Notes under the pieces: generated by a model
The model's database searches: none
What the model saw: the letters and a program-made list of their open reading frames with translations, nothing else
Told to the model about the DNA's origin: nothing
Assembly: GCF_019226825.1 (NCBI RefSeq)
Contig: NZ_CP076643.1
Coordinates: 1,488,001-1,552,000 of the forward strand
Length of the DNA: 64,000 nt
Direction: 5' to 3'
Source: Vibrio ostreae
Lineage (GTDB): Bacteria; Pseudomonadota; Gammaproteobacteria; Enterobacterales; Vibrionaceae
Program-made: the position numbers and the translations under genes
Part shown: in pieces, positions 50,917 through 61,673 of the stretch
Layout of the letters: each line of letters begins with the position of its first letter
Position numbering within the stretch: the stretch's first letter is position 1

Positions 50917-52776
50917 TTACTGGCTCGCAAGGTAATATTCGATATCGGTATTATCACGCAGTACGCTGATCACACCAGACAAGTCCTGCTGGGTGCCGAT
51001 ACGGGAAAGCTGAGCGCCAATCTGATCCTGATACTGCTCATTCACTTTCGCTTCCACTTTGTTCAGCTCAACCACCACGACGTTGCCATCGAAATCTGTG
51101 GTCTGCGAGTAAGTCACAGCATCCTGCTCTGGCTTAGGCATCGCATAAACCGTTTCAGCCAGTGGTGAACTACGATCAATCATCTCAAGCTCGCCAAACG
51201 CCAGGTTATGCTCTTGCAGCAGAGATTTGTCACCCTGTTTCAGTGCATCAACCAGATTCGTAGCCAGCTCTTCGGCCTGCTCCTGACCTTTTTGCTTAGA
51301 CAGTTCAGCAACAACCTGATCTTTTACTTCATCCAGTGGCAGAACCACCTGCGGACGCGCTTCTTCAACACGAACCACAACCACATGTTCAGGAGCGACT
51401 TCAATCACTTCTGAGTTCAGGCCGTCTTCTTTCACTTCCGGAGAGTCAATCGCCTGAATCACGCTTGGGTTATTCAGCACTGATGGCAGATCCTGCTCAG
51501 AGACAAAATCGGTCTTTTCGATTTTGGCTGACACTGCTTTGGCGGCGTCATCAAGTGAATCCGGCGATTCAAAAGCTACTTTCTGCAGCTCAGTTTGCAG
51601 TTCGTAGTAACGATCAATTGCCTGCTGGTCGGTCAGCTCAGTTTTGATCTGCTCAGCCACTTCGTCATAAGGTTTGGCAACCGGAGCTTTCAGCTCATCA
51701 AGCTTGATGATGTGGTAACCAAAGTCAGATTTGACCAGACCAGACACATCACCGGCTTTTTGCAGGGCAAATGCCGCAGCATCAAATGCCGGGTCCATCG
51801 TGTCACGTTCGATCCAACCCAGTGAACCACCGTCCTGTGCGCTGCCGATGTCTTCCGATTTTTCTTGTGCCAGTGTCGCGAAATCTGCACCGCCATTCAG
51901 CTCGTCAAGAATCGCCTGCGCTTTTTTCTCATCGTCGCCCTGAATCAGGATGTGGCTGACTTTACGCTGTTCTGCCGAAGAGTACTTGTCGAGGTGCTCC
52001 TGGTAGTACTGTTTGGCCTGCTCGTCGCTGACCGCCAAATCGCTCTTGAGCTGCTCGGCAGAAAGTTCGATATACGCCAGTTTTACCTGCTCCGGACGAG
52101 TGTAGTTATCCGGATTCTCTTTGTAGTACTGGGTAATCTCTTCATCCGTCAGTTTCACGTTTTTAGAAAACTCCTGCGGAGACAGGGTAATGGTGCGGAT
52201 GTCACGCGTTTGAGCAACCAGTTCACCTTGCGCAGTGACTTCACCCTGCAGGGTAAATTCGCTGCCCTGCAGCGCAGAAACCAGCTGGTTACGCACCATG
52301 TCGCGGCGCAGATACTCAGCAAACGAATCCGGTGAGAAGCCAGCACGACGTAACGCAGACTGGTAAATATCCTGGTCAAATTTGCCTTCGTTTTGGAACT
52401 GAGGCATGTCCAGAATCGCCTGACGTACCTGGTCATCACTCACGCGCAGACCCAGAGATTCAGCATGCTGCTCAAGCAGCAGGTCGTTAACCATGCGATC
52501 CAGGACAGATTTACGGAATGATGCGACGTACGACGGGTCCGCCAGCAGGTTGGAGAAGTAATCACCCAACTGCGACTGCATACGGTTACGTTCGTTTTGG
52601 TAAGCTTGTTCAAATTCGCCGCGCGCAATCTCGGTTCCGCCGACTTTGGCTGCTGCATTATTGCTGCCGCTAATCAGGTAGTTACCTACCCCTGCGAAGA
52701 TAAAAGAAAGGATGATTAATCCAAGGATAATTTTTACCGCGATGCTGTTCACGCCTTCGCGTAATCGATCCATCAT
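50917..52776 (-). CDS. ppiD: Periplasmic chaperone PpiD
   Basis: 619 residues from the ATG at 52776 (MMDRLREGVNSIAVKII), which matches E. coli PpiD; an in-frame extension upstream is not conserved. N-terminal membrane anchor, SurA-like chaperone region, then one parvulin domain (RKVSHILIQGDDEKKAQAILDEL, GGSLGWIERDTMDPAFD). It assists folding of outer-membrane and exported proteins at the inner membrane. Follows hupB. Confidence 0.94.
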   Translation of the reverse strand: MMDRLREGVNSIAVKIILGLIILSFIFAGVGNYLISGSNNAAAKVGGTEIARGEFEQAYQNERNRMQSQLGDYFSNLLADPSYVASFRKSVLDRMVNDLLLEQHAESLGLRVSDDQVRQAILDMPQFQNEGKFDQDIYQSALRRAGFSPDSFAEYLRRDMVRNQLVSALQGSEFTLQGEVTAQGELVAQTRDIRTITLSPQEFSKNVKLTDEEITQYYKENPDNYTRPEQVKLAYIELSAEQLKSDLAVSDEQAKQYYQEHLDKYSSAEQRKVSHILIQGDDEKKAQAILDELNGGADFATLAQEKSEDIGSAQDGGSLGWIERDTMDPAFDAAAFALQKAGDVSGLVKSDFGYHIIKLDELKAPVAKPYDEVAEQIKTELTDQQAIDRYYELQTELQKVAFESPDSLDDAAKAVSAKIEKTDFVSEQDLPSVLNNPSVIQAIDSPEVKEDGLNSEVIEVAPEHVVVVRVEEARPQVVLPLDEVKDQVVAELSKQKGQEQAEELATNLVDALKQGDKSLLQEHNLAFGELEMIDRSSPLAETVYAMPKPEQDAVTYSQTTDFDGNVVVVELNKVEAKVNEQYQDQIGAQLSRIGTQQDLSGVISVLRDNTDIEYYLASQ

Positions 52777-52965
52777 AGTTTTACTGCTCTCCGGGTTTGA
52801 AGTGACACACTTCAGCCAAAAATTGAATAGCGCGATAATATCAGAAAAAGAAATGCGCATCAGTATGATGCGCATAATTTCAAAAGGTTCGAATTAATTT
52901 TGCCTCTAAACGGCCAAAATCATTCTGTTTGATTAAAAACTGATGGGTCGCAACCGATGAACCGA

Positions 52966-53238
52966 TTAGTTGCAAGCGTCTTTCAACGCTTTACCAGCTT
53001 TGAACGCAGGTACTTTAGCTTCTGCGATTTGGATTTCTTCACCTGTTTTAGGGTTACGGCCAGTGCGAGCTGCACGAGTGCGAACTGCGAATGTACCAAA
53101 GCCAACCAAAGCCACCTGATCACCTGATTGAAGAGTGTCACTAACTGCGTCGATGAATGCGTCTAGTGCGCGACCAGCTGAAGCTTTTGAGATATCAGCA
53201 TTTGCTGCAATTTGTTCTACTAATTGTGTTTTATTCAC
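52966..53238 (-). CDS. hupB: DNA-binding protein HU-beta
   Basis: 90 residues starting at the GTG at 53238 ([22 protein letters not shown]), preceded by GGGGAA. Contains [27 protein letters not shown], the HU beta-arm. Directly downstream of lon, the standard order. Confidence 0.96.
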   Translation of the reverse strand: MNKTQLVEQIAANADISKASAGRALDAFIDAVSDTLQSGDQVALVGFGTFAVRTRAARTGRNPKTGEEIQIAEAKVPAFKAGKALKDACN

Positions 53239-53362
53239 TGTGAATTCCCCTTCGGCCACCAATTATTATTTTGTTCGGTGCCTATTTCGTTCCATTAATG
53301 TAAAAACTGGCCTAAAGCCTTGTTACAACTGGGCTCAAGACTTAGTGAGTAACGTTAGCGCC

Positions 53363-53402
53363 CAAAAAAAACGCTGACAAGCCTTTTTAGACCTATCAGC
53401 GT
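53363..53402 (-). terminator. Terminator after lon
   Basis: On the minus strand ACGCTGA pairs with TCAGCGT across an 18-base loop and is followed by T8. Confidence 0.7.
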
Positions 53403-53428
53403 AAACTTTTACTTATTTTTGCTGCACA

Positions 53429-55783
53429 TCACTCTTTTTTAGCGCCAAACTCGACACCAGTCGGGTCATTTTCCAACGCTACCTGCAGCACTTCATCAAT
53501 CCAGCGCACAGGAATCACCTTAAGATCTGCGATGACGTTATCCGGAATCTCTTCCAGGTCGCGCTCGTTATCTTTAGGAATCAGCACAGTTTTAATACCA
53601 CCACGGTGAGCAGCCAGCAGTTTTTCTTTCAGGCCGCCGATAGGCAGTACTTCACCACGCAGAGTGATTTCACCCGTCATCGCCACTTCCGCTTTCACCG
53701 GATTACCGGTCAGGCTGGAAACCAGCGCAGTGCACATCGCCGTACCCGCGCTCGGGCCATCTTTCGGGGTCGCACCTTCAGGGACGTGAACGTGAATATC
53801 ACGCTTCTCGTAAAAATCAGGATTGATACCCAGTTTGTCAGCACGTGAGCGAACCACGGTCATGGCTGCCTGGATAGACTCCTGCATCACATCACCCAGC
53901 GAACCGGTCTGCGTCAACTTGCCCTTACCCGGCATTGACTGCGCTTCAATCGTCAGCAGATCGCCGCCGACTTCAGTCCAGGCCAGACCAGTCACCTGAC
54001 CCACACGGTTGAATTCATCCGCTTTACCGTAGTCAAAACGCTGTACGCCCAGGAATTCCTTCAGGTTTTCCTGATTCACCACCACTTGCTTGGTACCGCC
54101 GTTCAGCAGAATCTTCTTCACTGCCTTACGACAGATTTTCGAGATTTCGCGTTCCAGGTTACGCACGCCCGCTTCACGGGTGTAGTAACGAATCACACCA
54201 ATGATGGCTGAATCTTCAATCTCGATTTCACCGGCTTTGAGGCCGTTACGCTCAATCTGTTTGTTAACCAGGTGGCGCTTGGCGATGTTGAGTTTTTCAT
54301 CTTCGGTATAACCCGACAAACGAATCACTTCCATACGGTCCAAAAGCGGGCCTGGAATGTTCATTGAGTTGGACGTTGCCACAAACATGACGTCCGACAA
54401 ATCGTAATCCACTTCCAGGTAATGGTCGTTGAACGAGTTGTTCTGTTCCGGATCCAGTACTTCCAGCAGAGCTGACGCCGGATCGCCTCGCATGTCGGAT
54501 GCCATCTTGTCGATTTCATCCAGCAGGAACAGCGGGTTTTTAACCCCGACTTTCGACATTTTTTGGATCAGTTTACCCGGCAGTGAGCCGATATAGGTAC
54601 GGCGGTGACCGCGGATTTCCGCTTCGTCACGCACGCCACCCAGCGCCATACGCACATACTTACGCCCCGTCGCCGATGCAATAGAACGACCCAACGACGT
54701 CTTACCGACACCCGGAGGACCAACCAGACACAGAATCGGACCTTTCAGCTTATTGATTCGGCTCTGCACGGCGAGGTACTCAAGGATGCGTTCTTTCACA
54801 CGATCCAGACCATAGTGGTCTGCATTAAGGATCTCTTCCGCTTTGGTCAGGTCTTTTTTCACTTTGGAACGTTTGTTCCAAGGCACGCTGACCATCCAGT
54901 CGATATAACTGCGTACCACGGTCGCTTCGGCTGACATCGGCGACATCATTTTGAGCTTTTGCAGTTCCTGCTCGGTCTTCTCGCGTGCCTCTTTAGGCAT
55001 CTTCGCGTCTTCGATTTTCTTCTGCAGAGCTTCAAACTCATCCGGCGCGTCATCCATCTCGCCGAGTTCTTTCTGAATCGCTTTCATTTGCTCATTCAGG
55101 TAGTACTCGCGCTGAGATTTTTCCATCTGCTTTTTAACTCGGCCACGGATGCGTTTTTCAACCTGAAGCAGGTCGATTTCTGACTCCATCTGACCCATCA
55201 AAAATTCCAGACGTTCCGACACGTCCAGAATTTCCAATACTTTCTGCTTGTCGACCAGTTTAAGTGGCATGTGCGCAGCGATAGTATCAGCAAGGCGAGC
55301 GGCCTCATCGATACCATTCAGTGACGTCAGCACTTCCGGCGGAATCTTTTTATTGAGCTTGATAAAGCCTTCGAACTGATTGATCGCACTGCGAACAATC
55401 ACTTCCTGCTCTTTTTCATCAAGTTCTGGTGTCAGCAAGTACTCGGCGTCTGCCGAGAAGAACTCGCCTTCATGAAATTGGTGAATTTTAGCGCGCTGCT
55501 GACCTTCCACTAACACCTTCACGGTACCGTCAGGTAGCTTCAACAACTGAAGAATGGTGGCAACCGTGCCGACTTCGAACAGATCGGCGATTTTAGGTTC
55601 GTCAGTCTCCGGTTGCTTTTGAGCGACCAGAAGAACCTGCTTGTTGTTATCCATTGCCTCTTCTAGGCACTGAATCGATTTTTCGCGACCAACAAACAGA
55701 GGAATCACCATATGTGGATAGACCACCACATCGCGCAGAGGTAGTACTGGGATCTCGATACGCTCGGAACGTTCCAAGTTCAT
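53429..55783 (-). CDS. lon: ATP-dependent protease Lon
   Basis: 784 residues, the same as E. coli Lon. N-terminal substrate domain (IEIPVLPLRDVVVYPHMVIPLFVGR), AAA+ module with Walker A GPPGVGKTS and LLDEIDKM, then the Ser-Lys protease domain with catalytic serine in PKDGPSAGTAM and GLKEKLLAAHRGG. It degrades misfolded and regulatory proteins. A sigma-32 promoter lies upstream. Confidence 0.97.
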   Translation of the reverse strand: MNLERSERIEIPVLPLRDVVVYPHMVIPLFVGREKSIQCLEEAMDNNKQVLLVAQKQPETDEPKIADLFEVGTVATILQLLKLPDGTVKVLVEGQQRAKIHQFHEGEFFSADAEYLLTPELDEKEQEVIVRSAINQFEGFIKLNKKIPPEVLTSLNGIDEAARLADTIAAHMPLKLVDKQKVLEILDVSERLEFLMGQMESEIDLLQVEKRIRGRVKKQMEKSQREYYLNEQMKAIQKELGEMDDAPDEFEALQKKIEDAKMPKEAREKTEQELQKLKMMSPMSAEATVVRSYIDWMVSVPWNKRSKVKKDLTKAEEILNADHYGLDRVKERILEYLAVQSRINKLKGPILCLVGPPGVGKTSLGRSIASATGRKYVRMALGGVRDEAEIRGHRRTYIGSLPGKLIQKMSKVGVKNPLFLLDEIDKMASDMRGDPASALLEVLDPEQNNSFNDHYLEVDYDLSDVMFVATSNSMNIPGPLLDRMEVIRLSGYTEDEKLNIAKRHLVNKQIERNGLKAGEIEIEDSAIIGVIRYYTREAGVRNLEREISKICRKAVKKILLNGGTKQVVVNQENLKEFLGVQRFDYGKADEFNRVGQVTGLAWTEVGGDLLTIEAQSMPGKGKLTQTGSLGDVMQESIQAAMTVVRSRADKLGINPDFYEKRDIHVHVPEGATPKDGPSAGTAMCTALVSSLTGNPVKAEVAMTGEITLRGEVLPIGGLKEKLLAAHRGGIKTVLIPKDNERDLEEIPDNVIADLKVIPVRWIDEVLQVALENDPTGVEFGAKKE

Positions 55784-55817
55784 ATTTTTCTCTCTTCTGC
55801 TTTCTATATATCGCAGT

Positions 55818-55846
55818 ATATGGGGGCTAACTGACTGGATTCAATG
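55818..55846 (-). promoter_or_regulatory. Heat-shock (sigma-32) promoter of lon
   Basis: On the minus strand CATTGAA and CCCCATAT are 14 bases apart, fitting the sigma-32 consensus (CTTGAAA, CCCCATNT). The -10 is followed by ACTG, the same as in the E. coli lon heat-shock promoter. Confidence 0.75.
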
Positions 55847-55856
55847 ACAGAATAAA

Positions 55857-55885
55857 AAAAAGGAGGTAATAATTACCTCCTTTTT
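55857..55885 (-). terminator. Terminator between clpX and lon
   Basis: AAAAAGGAGGTAA pairs with TTACCTCCTTTTT around three bases, with long A/T tracts. It ends just upstream of the lon promoter. Confidence 0.9.
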
Positions 55886-55903
55886 CTCATTTAGTGACGG
55901 GAT

Positions 55904-57184
55904 TTACTCTGCGCCGGCAGCCTGGCTTTCACTACCAGAGTAGATCAGCAGCGGGTCAGACTCGCCGTTGATCACAGACTCATCAATCACCACCTTCTCA
56001 ACTTCGTTCATCGAAGGCAGTTCATACATGGTCTCCAGCAGCACGTTCTCAAGGATAGAACGTAGGCCACGTGCACCGGTTTTACGTTTCATTGCGCGAG
56101 CGGCAATGGCACGCAGTGCATCTTCACGGAATTCCAGGTCCACGTTTTCAAGCTCAAACAACGCCGAGTACTGTTTAGTCAGTGCGTTCTTAGGCTCTGA
56201 CAGGATCTGAATCAGCGCTTCTTCATCCAGTTCAGTCAGCGTCGCCGTAACTGGCAGACGACCGATGAATTCAGGAATCAGACCGTATTTCACCAAATCT
56301 TCCGGTTCAACCTGAGTGAAAAGTTCACCCACGGATTTGCTTTGATCTTTCGAACGGACTTCTGCGCCAAAACCGATACCGGTCCCGGTTGCCACACGTT
56401 GTTCAATCACTTTATCCAGGCCAGCGAATGCACCGCCACAGATAAACAGGATCTTAGACGTGTCTACTTGCAGAAACTCTTGTTGCGGGTGCTTACGACC
56501 ACCTTGTGGCGGAACGGAAGCGACGGTACCCTCAACCAGTTTCAGCAGCGCCTGCTGCACACCTTCACCAGATACATCACGGGTGATAGATGGGTTTTCA
56601 GCTTTACGTGAAATCTTATCGATTTCATCGATGTAGACGATACCACGCTCTGCTTTCGCAACGTCGTAGTCACACTTCTGCAGCAGTTTCTGGATGATGT
56701 TTTCAACATCTTCACCCACATAACCTGCTTCAGTCAGCGTCGTAGCATCTGCCATCGTGAACGGTACATCAAGGAAACGAGCCAGCGTTTCAGCCAGTAG
56801 AGTCTTACCACTACCGGTCGGACCGATCAGCAGAATGTTACTCTTGCCCAGCTCTACGCCTTCACTTGTTGTATCACCGTTACGTAAACGCTTGTAGTGG
56901 TTATATACTGCAACCGCGAGCACTTTTTTAGCGTGTTCCTGGCCAATCACATAGTCGTCCAGATGTTCACGAATTTGACGTGGCGTAGGAAGCGCCGACG
57001 ACTCTTTCTTAGGCAGAACATCTTTAATTTCTTCACGGATAATATCGTTACATAAGTCGACACATTCGTCACAAATGTAAACAGAAGGACCTGCGATTAG
57101 CTTGCGAACTTCGTGCTGGCTTTTGCCACAGAAAGAGCAGTACAGCAGTTTACTACTACCACCCTCTTTGCTTTTGTCTGTCAT
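55904..57184 (-). CDS. clpX: ClpX ATPase subunit
   Basis: 426 residues. N-terminal zinc finger (CSFC...CDEC), Walker A GPTGSGKT, Walker [10 protein letters not shown], and the IGF loop that docks ClpP (FIGF replaced by the usual EFIGRLPV context). Unfoldase that feeds ClpP. 83 bases after clpP. Confidence 0.97.
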   Translation of the reverse strand: MTDKSKEGGSSKLLYCSFCGKSQHEVRKLIAGPSVYICDECVDLCNDIIREEIKDVLPKKESSALPTPRQIREHLDDYVIGQEHAKKVLAVAVYNHYKRLRNGDTTSEGVELGKSNILLIGPTGSGKTLLAETLARFLDVPFTMADATTLTEAGYVGEDVENIIQKLLQKCDYDVAKAERGIVYIDEIDKISRKAENPSITRDVSGEGVQQALLKLVEGTVASVPPQGGRKHPQQEFLQVDTSKILFICGGAFAGLDKVIEQRVATGTGIGFGAEVRSKDQSKSVGELFTQVEPEDLVKYGLIPEFIGRLPVTATLTELDEEALIQILSEPKNALTKQYSALFELENVDLEFREDALRAIAARAMKRKTGARGLRSILENVLLETMYELPSMNEVEKVVIDESVINGESDPLLIYSGSESQAAGAE

Positions 57185-57267
57185 TCGCTAACCTCTTAGC
57201 CTTTACTCTCTATGGTTTGAGTGTATAACAATTTGAACCAAATTGCGTTAAACAATTCCCAGAACTG

Positions 57268-57894
57268 TTACTCGCCACGATGGGTCAGAACTGCGTCCAC
57301 CAGACCATAATCTACTGCCTGCTGGGCAGACATGAAATTGTCTCGGTCAGTATCACGTTCAACCACTTCCAGAGGCTGGCCGGTATGTTCTGCCAGCAAG
57401 TGGTTCAGCTTGTTCTTAATGGTCAGGATTTCCTGAGCGTGGATCTGAATATCCGACGCCTGACCCTGGAAACCACCCAGTGGTTGGTGAATCATGACAC
57501 GCGAGTTCGGTAACACGTAACGTTTACCTGGCGCACCGCCAGCTAACAGGAACGCCCCCATTGAACAAGCTTGACCAATACACAGTGTGCTCACGTTTGG
57601 CTTAATAAACTGCATGGTGTCATAGATTGACATACCCGCAGTTACACTGCCACCCGGAGAGTTAATGTAAAGGAAAATGTCTTTATCAGGGTTTTCAGAT
57701 TCTAAGAAAAGCAGTTGAGCCACGACAAGGTTCGCCATGTGATCTTCTACTTGACCAGTTAAAAAAATCACGCGGTCTTTTAATAAGCGAGAATAGATGT
57801 CGTATGAGCGCTCACCACGAGAAGTTTGTTCGACCACCATGGGTACTAGCGCGTCAATGATTGGCGACATTGCATTTTTTTCTTGGTAGCTCAT
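57268..57894 (-). CDS. clpP: ClpP protease subunit
   Basis: 208 residues with the catalytic triad S111 (GQACSMGA), H136 (MIHQP) and D185 (DTDRD). The short N-terminal prepeptide precedes the mature start, as in E. coli. Forms the tetradecameric peptidase used by ClpX and ClpA. Confidence 0.97.
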   Translation of the reverse strand: MSYQEKNAMSPIIDALVPMVVEQTSRGERSYDIYSRLLKDRVIFLTGQVEDHMANLVVAQLLFLESENPDKDIFLYINSPGGSVTAGMSIYDTMQFIKPNVSTLCIGQACSMGAFLLAGGAPGKRYVLPNSRVMIHQPLGGFQGQASDIQIHAQEILTIKNKLNHLLAEHTGQPLEVVERDTDRDNFMSAQQAVDYGLVDAVLTHRGE

Positions 57895-58001
57895 AGTCTT
57901 ATGTCCCTAAAATAAATGGCCCGGATGATGGGCAATCACACGGACCATTGTTAGCAGAATAGTTAACGTCTCGTCAACCTTTCTACACGAGAACTTGCTT
58001 A

Positions 58002-59306
58002 TTAAGCAGCAACTTGAGGGTTCATTAGCTCGTTGAAGCTAACTGCTTTCTCAGTTACGTTTGCTTTAGCAATGATTGCGTCGATTGCTTGCTCTTCTAG
58101 AGCAACGTTACGCATGTTGTCCATCATTTGTGGGTTTTGCTCGTAGTAAGCAATCACTTCTGAAGGATCTTCGTAAGCAGTCGCCATCTCTTCGATCAGC
58201 GCTTTCACTTTCTCTTCGTCTGCTTTCAGTTCTTCAGCTTTGATCACTTCACCCAGCAGAAGACCTACTACTACGCGACGTTTTGCCTGCTCTTCGAACA
58301 GTTCACGTGGCAGTTGGTTAGCCGCTTCAACGTTACCACCGAAGCGCTGCGCAGCTTGCTGACGCAGTACGTTGATTTCTTGATCAATCAGAGCAGAAGG
58401 AACGTCGATGTCGTTCTCTTTTACCAGACCTTCCAGAGCTTGATCTTTGATGCGAGCTTTGATCGCTTGCTTCAGTTCGCGATCCATGTTCTTACGAACT
58501 TCAGCTTTCAGTGCGTCAACGCCACCTTCAACCACACCGAACTTAGCAACGAATTCGTCGTTCAGTTCTGGCAGTTCCTGAGCTTCAACTTTGCTTACTT
58601 TGATTGCAAACTTAGCTGCTTTACCTTTCAGGTTTTCTGCGTGGTAATCTTCTGGGAAAGTCACGTCAATTTCGAATTCCATACCAGCAGTCTTACCTGC
58701 GATACCGTCTTCAAAACCTGGGATCATGCGGCCTGCGCCCATTTCCAGAGGGAAGTTTTCAGCTTTACCGCCTTCGAATTCAACGCCGTCGATAGAACCA
58801 ACGAAATCGATAGTTACGCGTTTGCCTTCTGCTGCTGCTTCGTCAACTTGAGTCCAAGAAGCTTGCTGCTTACGCAGAGTGTCCAGCATTTCAGTTACGT
58901 CTGCATCCGTGATTTCTGTAGTTGGTTTTTCTACAGTGATGTTTTCCAGGCCTTTCAGTTCAACTTCTGGGTAAACTTCGAAAGTCGCTGTAAATACTAG
59001 ATCTTCGCCTTCATTGTTAGCTACTGGAGCAAACGTTGGTGCGCCCGCTGGGTTGATCTTTTCTTTTACGATCGCTTCGATGAAATGACGTTGCATAACT
59101 TCACCAAGAACGTCTTGACGTACTGCTTTACCGTACATCTTAGCAACCATCTTCATCGGCACTTTGCCTTTACGGAAACCATCGAAACGACGGTTTTTCG
59201 CGATGTTGCGTAGTTCAGCTGATACTGCATCTTCGATGTTAGCAGCAGGAACAGTAATATTAAGACGGCGCTCTAGGCCTTCTAGCGTTTCAACAGTAAC
59301 TTGCAT
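58002..59306 (-). CDS. tig: Trigger factor
   Basis: 434 residues. N-terminal ribosome-binding domain with the signature [10 protein letters not shown], central FKBP-type PPIase domain ([19 protein letters not shown]), and C-terminal chaperone arms. Bound near the ribosomal exit tunnel. Followed by clpP, the conserved tig-clpP-clpX-lon order. Confidence 0.97.
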   Translation of the reverse strand: MQVTVETLEGLERRLNITVPAANIEDAVSAELRNIAKNRRFDGFRKGKVPMKMVAKMYGKAVRQDVLGEVMQRHFIEAIVKEKINPAGAPTFAPVANNEGEDLVFTATFEVYPEVELKGLENITVEKPTTEITDADVTEMLDTLRKQQASWTQVDEAAAEGKRVTIDFVGSIDGVEFEGGKAENFPLEMGAGRMIPGFEDGIAGKTAGMEFEIDVTFPEDYHAENLKGKAAKFAIKVSKVEAQELPELNDEFVAKFGVVEGGVDALKAEVRKNMDRELKQAIKARIKDQALEGLVKENDIDVPSALIDQEINVLRQQAAQRFGGNVEAANQLPRELFEEQAKRRVVVGLLLGEVIKAEELKADEEKVKALIEEMATAYEDPSEVIAYYEQNPQMMDNMRNVALEEQAIDAIIAKANVTEKAVSFNELMNPQVAA

Positions 59307-59820
59307 TGTTTATAAACCTCAAAACTGGCTCAGTATTCCTGAGCGTCATGAGCCAGAACCCGGTTCTGGCTGCATCCTTGTGTGGTACCCGTAAGAGCAC
59401 TTAACTGTAATTATTGAGCATCGGTATTCAAGCGCTTGTGGCCTCAATACCGGACTAATGAGTGATATCTTTGCCGCAATAAGCAGCCAACGGTATCTCT
59501 GATTAGTCTCAGGACAAAAAATTTAGACGCCGCATTCTACCGACCAGAAGTATGGCTGTCGAGCTAATCCCCGGTCAGAGAAAGGTCAATGTCTTAAAAA
59601 GTCAACTGAGTGCTAAAAAATCCATCAAACCAAAGTGTGATTGCCATGAAATGGGGACAATAAAGGCTTTTTCAAGGGAATCGAGGCTTTTTTTTCTGCA
59701 AAAGCCCAAAAAGAGATCTTGCTCTTGTTTTGTGCTCGCAATTTACCATCTTTTAAACCACTCAACAGCCAACTCCCAGTATCATGGAGGCCGGGCTTAA
59801 ACACCACGCGGGACAACAGG
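59307..59820. other. Intergenic region between tig and dctB
   Basis: 514 bases between divergent genes. On the tig side two tandem hairpins lie near the start codon (59328-59344 and 59351-59371) and a pair of mutually exclusive stems lies at 59412-59452. The rest, toward dctB, is AT-rich with runs of T. Short ORFs on both strands look like chance; no sigma-54 or other clear promoter was identified. Confidence 0.5.
59328..59371 (-). other. Tandem hairpins in the tig leader
   Basis: GCTCAG/CTGAGC (59328-59344) and the 21-base perfect palindrome AGCCAGAACCCGGTTCTGGCT (59351-59371, split here by its centre base 59361) lie 22 to 65 bases upstream of the tig start. They could be an operator or a leader RNA fold. 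Confidence 0.45.
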
Positions 59821-61673
59821 ATGTTATCGATTCGCCGACTCAGTATACTGTTTTTTATCGTATTTATTACGGTCACCGCGGTTTGCGCCCATTTGGCCTG
59901 GCGTTATCAGTATCAGAGCCTGCTTACCGAGCAGCAATCGGAGCTGGATAAGTTTTCCAGTCACATCGTCACCAAGCTGGACAAGTACGCTCACATCCCG
60001 CGTCTGCTGTCAAAAGACAAAGAGTTAATTGATGCCCTGCTCAATCCGCACAATACGGCTCAGCTCGAAATCACCAATCGCTATCTGGAGCAGGTCAACG
60101 ACGTCATCCAGGCCGCAGACACTTACCTGCTTGACGCTTATGGCAATACTTTAACGGCCAGCAACTGGAACCTTGAACGCACCTTCATCGGACGTAACTT
60201 TGCCTGGCGTCCCTATTTTTATCAGGCCATTCAGGGCAACAGCAGCCAGTATTTCGCCCTGGGCTCCACCTCAGGTGAACGCGGTTACTACTACGCCTAT
60301 CCTGTGGTATACGCGGCTGAAATTCTCGGTGTGGTGGTAGTGAAGATGGACTTATCAGCGATCGAAGAGAACTGGCAAAGCCGCAACAGCTATTTTGTCG
60401 CCACCGATGTCAATCAAGTGGTTTTCATGTCCAGCCAGCCTGACTGGCTGTTCAAAAGCGTCGCCACCCTCAATGAACAGACCCGCGATGCGATCCCGCA
60501 ACAGCCGTCAGTATCTCAATCAGCCCATCATTTCTCTTGGCCTGCAAGGCGATTTTTCTGCCGCGCAAAGTGAATGGAAAAACCCCAGCCAGGGCTGGAT
60601 GAAAGGCGACTTTATCGTATCAAGCCGGCGCCTGACCTCACCACAACTGACCATCCATGTCCTGTCGCCCAAGATTGAGGTGTTCTGGGACGTATTCGGA
60701 CTGATCATGATTTTAACCATGTTGTTTATCATTGTTTATCTGGCGCTGTTGCTTAATCAGCACCGTAAACAGCGTCAGCGCCAGATTGACCAGTTGCAGC
60801 TCGAAGCAAAACAGAAGCTTGAGTTCCAGGTCATGGAGCGGACTGCTGAACTGCATGCCGAAATCCGGGAACGGATTAAGACCGAAGACGCCCTGCGTCA
60901 GACTCAGAATGAGCTGATCCAGGCTGCGAAACTGGCCGTCCTCGGCCAGATGTCGGCCAGCATCAGTCATGAACTGAACAATCCGCTGGCGGCGATTCGC
61001 AGTTTTGCCGACAACGGACGCCGCTTTCTCGCCGGCGGCAAACCGGAGCGTACCGATGAAAATCTGACCCGCATTTCCGCTCTGACCGAACGTATGGCCA
61101 AGATCAGCGAACAACTCAAATCGTTCGCGCGTAAAAGCAGCAGTGAAGAACGGGCTGACGCTCAATTACAACCGATTGTGGTTTACGCCAAAGAGCTGAT
61201 GCAGGCCCAGTTTAAGTCGCAAGGTGTTAAATTTGAGGTCAGCACGCCACCGCAACCGGTCTGGGTCAGTATCAACCCGATACAACTCGAGCAGGTGCTG
61301 ATTAATCTACTGACTAATGCAATGCAGGCTGTGGCAGATCAGGCGCAACGACAGGTTCATCTCACCTTAACCCGGGATAATCAGCGGGCCTATATCCATG
61401 TTGACGACAATGGCCCGGGCATCAGTGAAGACAAACGGGCTCAGCTGTTTGAGCCCTTTTTCACCACAAAGCAGAATGGTCTCGGACTCGGGCTGTCTAT
61501 CTCACAACAGATTGTCCAGAGTATGGACGGTGAACTCGATGTCAGCACCGCGCCGCTTGGGGGGTGCCCGGTTTACGATTCGTCTTCCGATCATTGCACC
61601 CCGTCAGCCAAGCCTGACCCCCTCTGCTGATTCAATACCACAAGTAACTACCCAAGGAAGTCAGGATGTGTGA
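59821..61673 (+). pseudogene. dctB: Sensor histidine kinase DctB, frameshifted twice
   Basis: Senses C4-dicarboxylates and phosphorylates DctD. From the ATG at 59821 come an N-terminal membrane helix, a double-Cache periplasmic domain (to about 60480), a second membrane helix (LIMILTMLFIIVYLALLL), coiled coil, HisKA (ASISHELNNPLAAIRSF) and HATPase (LINLLTNAMQAV, DDNGPGI, GLGLGLSI). The frame breaks at CCC (60495-60497) and at G6 (61559-61564). Deleting one base at each gives 616 residues ending in GGARFTIRLP and overlapping the dctD start by eight bases. All signature residues are intact, so the breaks are probably sequencing errors. Confidence 0.85.

Noticed and set aside
58314..59000. 228-codon Phe/Cys-rich plus-strand ORF opposite tig
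   Set aside because: Its composition is the mirror of biased Lys/Glu/Ala codons of a highly expressed gene; typical artefact.
59552..59876. Two overlapping 82-83 codon ORFs upstream of dctB
   Set aside because: No RBS, no motif, no conservation expected, and one overlaps the dctB start antisense.
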